DNA of 64,000 bases from Zhengitettix transpicula (taxonomy: Eukaryota; Arthropoda; Insecta; Orthoptera; Tetrigidae). The DNA lies in contig CM073590.1 in NCBI GenBank assembly GCA_037074705.1, forward strand, positions 9,804,001 to 9,868,000. Reading direction: 5' to 3'. The notes under the pieces were generated by a model that saw only the letters and a program-made list of their open reading frames with translations, had not been told where the DNA came from and did not search any database. Below are positions 58,800 through 64,000 of the stretch, piece by piece (the stretch's first letter is position 1; every line of letters starts with the position of its first letter). The position numbers were made by a program, and so were the translations under genes.

Positions 58800-59425
58800 T
58801 ATTGCGAACGTCACGAACGAAGGTGAGTGGCGCAGAATGAGGAAGGGGAGGAAAGTCAGACGTTGCCGTGATGAGCGCGGAATAAACAATCTAACGAGGT
58901 CAAGCTCTAACCGCTTACTGAGCCAGTTTGGCTGCGCCCGGGAACGATGTTGTTATCTGCGAAGAAGGACACTTAAGTATGTCGTCTTCATTCATGGCGT
59001 CAACAATAGTAAAGTGAATATTATGTTTGAAACCTAATGAAAAACCTGTGGACATGAACATAATTCCCAGGTTTAACTACTCGTAGAATCCGTCTACCAA
59101 AGAAAACTATCACGATGGATTTGTTAAGTCATGGCTTCGACTCTGATTTCTACCGCAATCAATGAGCCATACGCACAAGTATGCTAGTGTTCAGGAGAAG
59201 CCATACAATAAGGAAGGCACAGCGGAAGGAGGCTTGCACAGGAAATGTCGCACTCGTGTCGGCACGCTGAACATGACCAAGACCCGCTCGTTACGAACTC
59301 AGTTGTGTGGTGTGTTGCGCTTAAATAGAAAGGCCGCCATTGCAAATTCCCTGCAGGTAGAGCTTATTAATCACCATTATCCACGTGTCACGTTTTTCAT
59401 TTTGCGATTTCTCTTAAACCTCTAG
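58800..59425. promoter_or_regulatory. Candidate regulatory patch
   Basis: Raised G+C with an 87-codon plus ORF lacking domains. Holds the second copy of GGCCGCCATTGCAAATT (59332-59348) and AGCTTATTAATCACCATTA. Confidence 0.33.
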
Positions 59426-60289
59426 CGTCATGAGAGTGTCAGAACATTCTGTCTCCTATAGAAAATAGAGAAGTTATACAAACACGCTAAAAGTTAATTT
59501 TTTGTTTTGTTTTGGAATATACAATATAGCATTATTACCCACTCATTACAAATGAATAAAAACACCTAACAGTACAGTAAGAAGAAATAAGACCACAAAA
59601 GTGCGAGCATTAAATTTCACGGTTTGCGCTCGACAATGGTCTACGAAGCAAGAATGCTTGCCCGAGAACCAGTTATTAATTACGATTTTATCGCATACGC
59701 GAAGGACACTATTTGTTTGGGAGGGACCGTGAGACTGCAATGAAACCGTTATAATTTTTGCTCAACTCTTCTTACCGTTTATATAAAAATAAAAATTATA
59801 ACAATCTGGATTTTCAATAAAAATGTCATTGAAGTGTTTTAGGGTTGTACTAATACGTAATAATATTTAGTACAGGAAGAAATGAGTGGTTGGAAACCAA
59901 GTTATTTGACACATGAAACATGTTTTACCAGATAGATTGAAATTTGAGAACATGAAACATTGGTATATTACTGCTTTATGTAGATAATTAAATATATGAG
60001 ACGTGTTGGACCAATAAATAGAACTGACAGATGTTTTGACCAAGAAGCCTCAAGGATTATTCACCGACTGATTAAATAAGGTCGGAGATCAAGACTCCTT
60101 ACATTTAAATTCTCAAGTAGATTGCTGACATTTGCATTTAAATTATATAAATAAAGGCGATTAAAACCATTTAGAAATTAGAACCCATATTTTACATTTC
60201 TGGTGCGAAACAAATAAATGAGAATGCCCACCACCTGTAATCTATTATTTATTTTCTTCTTATTTTCGGTACGCACATAAACAGATGCT
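59426..60289. other. AT-rich intronic DNA, no gene seen
   Basis: One 64-codon minus ORF; nothing recognised. Confidence 0.6.
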
Positions 60290-60620
60290 CGAAATTACTT
60301 CAACGGCAATGTAATTCGCAGTTAAGGCAGCGTTACTGCGCACGTGCCACGTCGCAAATTACGGACGCCAGAAATCGGTGATTTTTTAATGGCAAGAGGT
60401 CGGCTCGTGACATTAATCTCTCTAAAGATGCAGCTGCGACGCCGCTTCGCACCGGAAATTATATCGTCTGGGAACCGCTGATGTGTCGCTCAGTCGGACT
60501 GGTGTCCATTTACGTGACATTTCAAACCACTCATCCTGCCAACACTGCGCTACACTCGCGAGCAGGTGGCAGAAACAGCAGACGGGCCAACTCGCTTTCA
60601 TGGAAACACATTGTACAACT
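60290..60620. promoter_or_regulatory. Candidate enhancer patch
   Basis: G+C-raised block with GCGCACGTGCCACGTCGC (CACGTG E-box), CGGTGATTTTTTAATGGC, GTGACATTAATCTCTC and GCAGCTGCGACGCCGC (CAGCTG). The 73-codon plus ORF at its 3' side has no domain. Confidence 0.4.
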
Positions 60621-61379
60621 TCTTCCTTAACATATATTACTCAACCGTTTCATTGCATCTCTATGATTTCTCAACTATTTATATATTTATTGCGTATTTT
60701 ATGATTTACAGAATACTATAACAGGAAAAAACGATCATTTCAAATTTTCAGGCTCCAGCCGTTTCCGTTGTTGGTATATCCCACGGATATGTTCACCCAG
60801 GTATAACTATGGTCTTTAAGTGTTTTAGGGAATAAAATAATGATAGATATAAATAGGCACATAACGGAAACTGATGTATAAGTAAAAGGTTGGATACAAA
60901 CGCAGAATATAACGACGGATGTTGGATAGCAGATTAGATCCAGTAGCGGCTTCTGAAGAGTTAAGATACGTTTTAAGAGGGACCTTTAACAACAGATGGA
61001 AAATCTTCCTTCATTTACAGCTACGTATAGACGGTATCTGGTCATTTCTTATCTTTGTTATTTGGGAGAGATGAACGGTAAATTCTCTATGGTTTCACAG
61101 CCTTGCGGATCTCAGCTCCTCATATTCTTTCCCCTTTTTTTCCTTCCGCCAGGTAAAAAGGTTATGGCCGACTTTACAATGGGGTCGGGTTTCCTTATGG
61201 AAAGGTACGATTGAAAACATTGTAATTAATTTTGAGGTAAAAGTAAGACGGTGAGAAAAGGATATGATGAGGAAGAATGGAAACGGATGACCCTCTGAAT
61301 AGAATTCATACAATGGAAATAAATGAAGGGGGGCTGGAAGATGAAGCCTGAATTGATATACTTGACTTCTTCACTCAAA
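60621..61379. other. AT-rich intronic DNA, no gene seen
   Basis: Overlapping 72-codon ORFs on both strands at 60996-61313 without domains. Confidence 0.5.
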
Positions 61380-61900
61380 TTTGATTTAAACCGGCCCGAC
61401 CCTGCGGTGTCTAGTGTGCTGCGTTTCACTCTGGCGTGTGAATGAAAATTTTCGCTCGAAGGGATACTGTCATCTGCTATGAGCTCCCGCACACTGGTTG
61501 CTCGCCATCTGGTCGCAATCTGTGGCACCAGAACCCGCCCTTGTGGCCGGTCACTATTGTTGCTCTTATTAAACGCACATTCTCACCCCCGTGTTAGCAG
61601 GCCGCGAAGTTAACGAGCTTATAGAATCAGATTCCCTCGGGTGCAATGCGCGACTGTTGGCGTGATCCCGGGGGTCCGCACTCTAGACTTGCGCAAGTGG
61701 CCCCCTGGAGACGAGCTCTCCTGCTCTCCAGACCCCACGAGCTAATAAAGCTCCGGGACATCGTGGCGTCATGCCTGACTCAAACAGGAAACTCGCAAGC
61801 ATCTCCATACGCCAAGCTCCGTCAGCCATCACTTTCACCAACAACTGCAGCGCCTTATGGTCGGGTTAGTTTTCTCATAGGTAAAGACTAAAGAGCAAAA
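61380..61900. promoter_or_regulatory. Candidate regulatory patch
   Basis: Long G+C-raised block with a 100-codon minus ORF and an 81-codon plus ORF, neither with domains. Site-like words are sparse (CTTATTAAACGCAC, GAGCTAATAAAGC). Confidence 0.3.
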
Positions 61901-61980
61901 ATCGAATCCACACCATCGTCGACGATACATCTAACAGGTTGGGAAGGAAATTCAATCAACTGTTTTAATTTAACGTCTGT

Positions 61981-62219
61981 TTTGAATTAATAAAAACAAT
62001 TTATGACCTTATACAGACACTTTTTATTTATTTTTATTATGACGACGTTTCGATACCTTTTTGTATCTTCTTCAGGAATTGATAAAATTTACACAATAAA
62101 ACGAAACAAGCTATTTACACAGTTTTGAAGGGGGATCGGAGGCAGACTATTCACTTGACGCTAACAAGGTTGAAGCAGAACTGGGTAAATTTAATAGATT
62201 GTTTCGTTTTATTGTATTC
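61981..62219. repeat. Fold-back repeat F7 with the cleanest core hairpin
   Basis: On the minus strand, CCTGAAGAA (62076-62068) is followed by GATAC-AAAAAG-GTATC and GAAACGTCGTC (ending at 62041), then a tail like the A-type arms. ACACAATAAAACGAAACAAG at 62091 is inverted at 62200-62219 around about 70 bp of unique sequence, so only the inner ~30 bp of the partner copy survives. Confidence 0.75.
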
Positions 62220-64000
62220 AATCAACTCTGTTAAGTATAGTGAATACTTCAAGTCTTTAAAGTGAGGTCAGTGAATGTCAAGAGTATTGAAATTTTTCAG
62301 ACACACAGGTTTGACACAAACCGCCTTCTAAATTAAAATAAGTAATAATAAATTGTTAATCAAAATATTTTTTTTTGAAACTACAAACTTCTCCATATAA
62401 AAATTATATTTTATCCTTTGATACAATTTCTAATCATTTCTGATGTTTGGCATGGCTTGAATAATTTGAGAACCACGAATCGAAGTGAATAAAATGGATT
62501 TAATAGAAAGTATTCAAATCCAATTTATAACAAAATACTCTTCTAAGCGACTAAAATGTTGTGTTTTATTTAATTTTATAGACTATGGACATGAAGTATT
62601 CGTTAAATATTCTGCGCCAGTAGACGTTCCTCAGGGTTTGATTTAATCCTCTTAAGACTATTGAATATAAGTAGAATGAAAGTCAAATTTAATTGAAGAA
62701 CTTGGCGACCACAAAATGATGATAAAAGATCTGTTGAACCAGTAAGTTGTGCCTGAGAAAAAAAATACGTTCTGAAAAAACCATGGCCACCAACTAATTT
62801 GGCACGACGCTGAAATTAATTTTTTTTATTATACGTTTTGATTGCATATCTTAAATCATAAAATAATTTACAAATATTAATATTTTCCTTGTTTTGTTCT
62901 CTGAAGTTGCCATTGATCGCACAGTGAAAAAAAAAATTACCAGCAGTTTTTTTAACAGATTGATGAAACTATTTTCAAGGCTAGAGCGCTGAAATAGTGT
63001 GGCTTCTTAAACTGACGAAATACGTATTAACGGTAAGTTTGCGCGATGCCTAGAAAAGTATTTTGATGATGAAGCGAGATTGTGGAGAAATAAAATACAG
63101 GTCATCGCGCGCGAAACTGGAGCGTGGGATTGCATTGTCTGAGGCTTGGAGTAGTACGAGCACATCTCTCTCAGAATTGTAAATATTCAGACAGTACGAC
63201 GCAGAAGTTTCTTTTTAAAAAGTTAAACAGAAATACTTTCAGAAGTTTAGTAATTACCTCATTAAATGAACCAACAATTCCAGGTTTCGTATATTCTTAC
63301 CAATTTTGAAGGTACATTATCCAATGTGAAATAATGAACGTGAAAAAAATATAGAGGAACAATAAACATTAACAAACAAAAGTTATAAGTTCTATCGATG
63401 TAGAATTACAGTAGAAGATGAATAAAATTGTCAATAATATGTCGAAATGAGGTACCATTTTCGTGATTTTAAGTCGTAACTTTGTTTCTAAATTGTTGCC
63501 AGACAGTTTTGCTCAATTATTATAGCAGTGTTCACATATTCATGTACAATTCCAAAGCTTTCATGAAGCTATAGGCCTATAGTATAATACCAAGCTGAAT
63601 TAAAATTTCTAATTAATTTTTAATTAATCATTTTTGGATATAAACAGATAGAAAATACCTCTTCCAGCCTAATATAAGTACTTATGTATTTTGCATCATT
63701 AAGGGCACAAAATCAACAAAAAAGGTAATACGATAGGTAGACAACTACCCTTCTGAGAACGTAAAACGTTGTGGGACCGAACACAAAGTTACAGGTGATT
63801 CTGAATCTTTTATTTTTTTCTTTTAATTAAGAATAATTCGTTGCAGTTCTTTATTTGACATTTCATTGAACAACGTATTCACCATTATTATCGTTATCCA
63901 AATTGCCAAAACTTGTCTGATGAGCTACATATCATATGCAAAAACGCAAGAGGCTAATTTGGCATTCTATGAAGTTTAAATTTAAAAAAAGAAACACAAC
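62220..64000. other. AT-rich intronic DNA, no gene seen
   Basis: One 61-codon plus ORF (63124-63309). No domain, splice-like exon or matched repeat recognised up to the window edge. Confidence 0.55.

Larger units (their letters stand above)
3734..64000 (-). other. Ser: Serrate intron preceding the exon (over 60 kb, partial)
   Basis: No other Serrate exon was recognised on the minus strand up to 64000. In particular there is no cysteine-rich MNNL start or signal peptide. The intron upstream of the small exon is therefore at least 60 kb. Everything listed from 3767 onwards is read as intronic. Long introns with many putative enhancers fit a developmental signalling gene, but a nested unrelated gene cannot be excluded by reading alone. 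Confidence 0.65.

Noticed and set aside
62041..62076. A functional hammerhead ribozyme in F7
   Set aside because: There is an extra A between CTGAAGA and stem II, and the bases flanking the core (CAATTC before, GTCATAAT after) do not pair as stem I beyond one base. Only ancestry is proposed.
1..64000. CRISPR arrays, rRNA or bacterial operons
   Set aside because: No regularly spaced identical repeats, no rRNA-like sequence and no densely packed ORFs. The DNA is eukaryotic intron.

Overview
This is a eukaryotic, AT-rich, repeat-laden stretch with no bacterial-style operons. It looks like a large insect genome; a hemimetabolous insect such as a cockroach or termite is my guess from the repeat mix, not something the sequence proves. 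Nearly all of the open reading frames longer than 60 codons are chance or fragments of decayed transposons.

One protein-coding exon is convincing: 55 bp on the minus strand at 3679-3733, with a clean branch point, polypyrimidine tract, AG acceptor and GTGAGT donor. It encodes KSFTLILQALDWDNSSML plus one base. This is the conserved core of the N-terminal (MNNL) domain of Serrate/Jagged, the Notch ligand, and its length and phase fit the tiny third coding exon of vertebrate Jagged genes. The window is therefore read as the inside of a Serrate locus on the minus strand: 1-3678 is the start of the downstream intron, and 3734-64000 is more than 60 kb of the intron towards the preceding exon. Neither neighbouring exon (signal peptide/MNNL start, or DSL domain) was found.

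The long intron mixes two kinds of material. First, about twenty patches of 150-600 bp are richer in G+C than their surroundings and packed with TAAT-type homeodomain-like strings; they are candidate enhancers (for example 8.2, 9.9, 20.1, 33.4, 43.3, 47.3, 48.6, 55.5 and 60.3 kb). Second, there are old mobile elements: mariner fragments (0.3 and 40.4-41.3 kb, the latter interrupted by a ~122-bp tandem repeat), a 576-bp pogo-like deletion derivative with near-complete terminal inverted repeats (2.6-3.2 kb), two Jockey-like non-LTR reverse-transcriptase fragments (16.1 and 52.7 kb), a likely non-autonomous Helitron (24.7 kb), several tRNA-derived SINE heads, a ~410-bp dispersed repeat in three copies (2.0, 27.6, 55.0 kb) and an inverted pair of SINE/RTE-like tails (36.0 and 38.0 kb).

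The most unusual signal is a set of seven fold-back loci (6.9, 11.0, 21.8, 25.6, 34.0, 56.2, 62.1 kb). In most of them, two copies of a 35-150 bp sequence face each other around a short centre. Six of the seven carry a recognisable or degenerate version of a core: CCTGAAGAAG, a small hairpin, then GAAACGT. The core resembles part of a hammerhead ribozyme but lacks a credible stem I. I know no name for this family.
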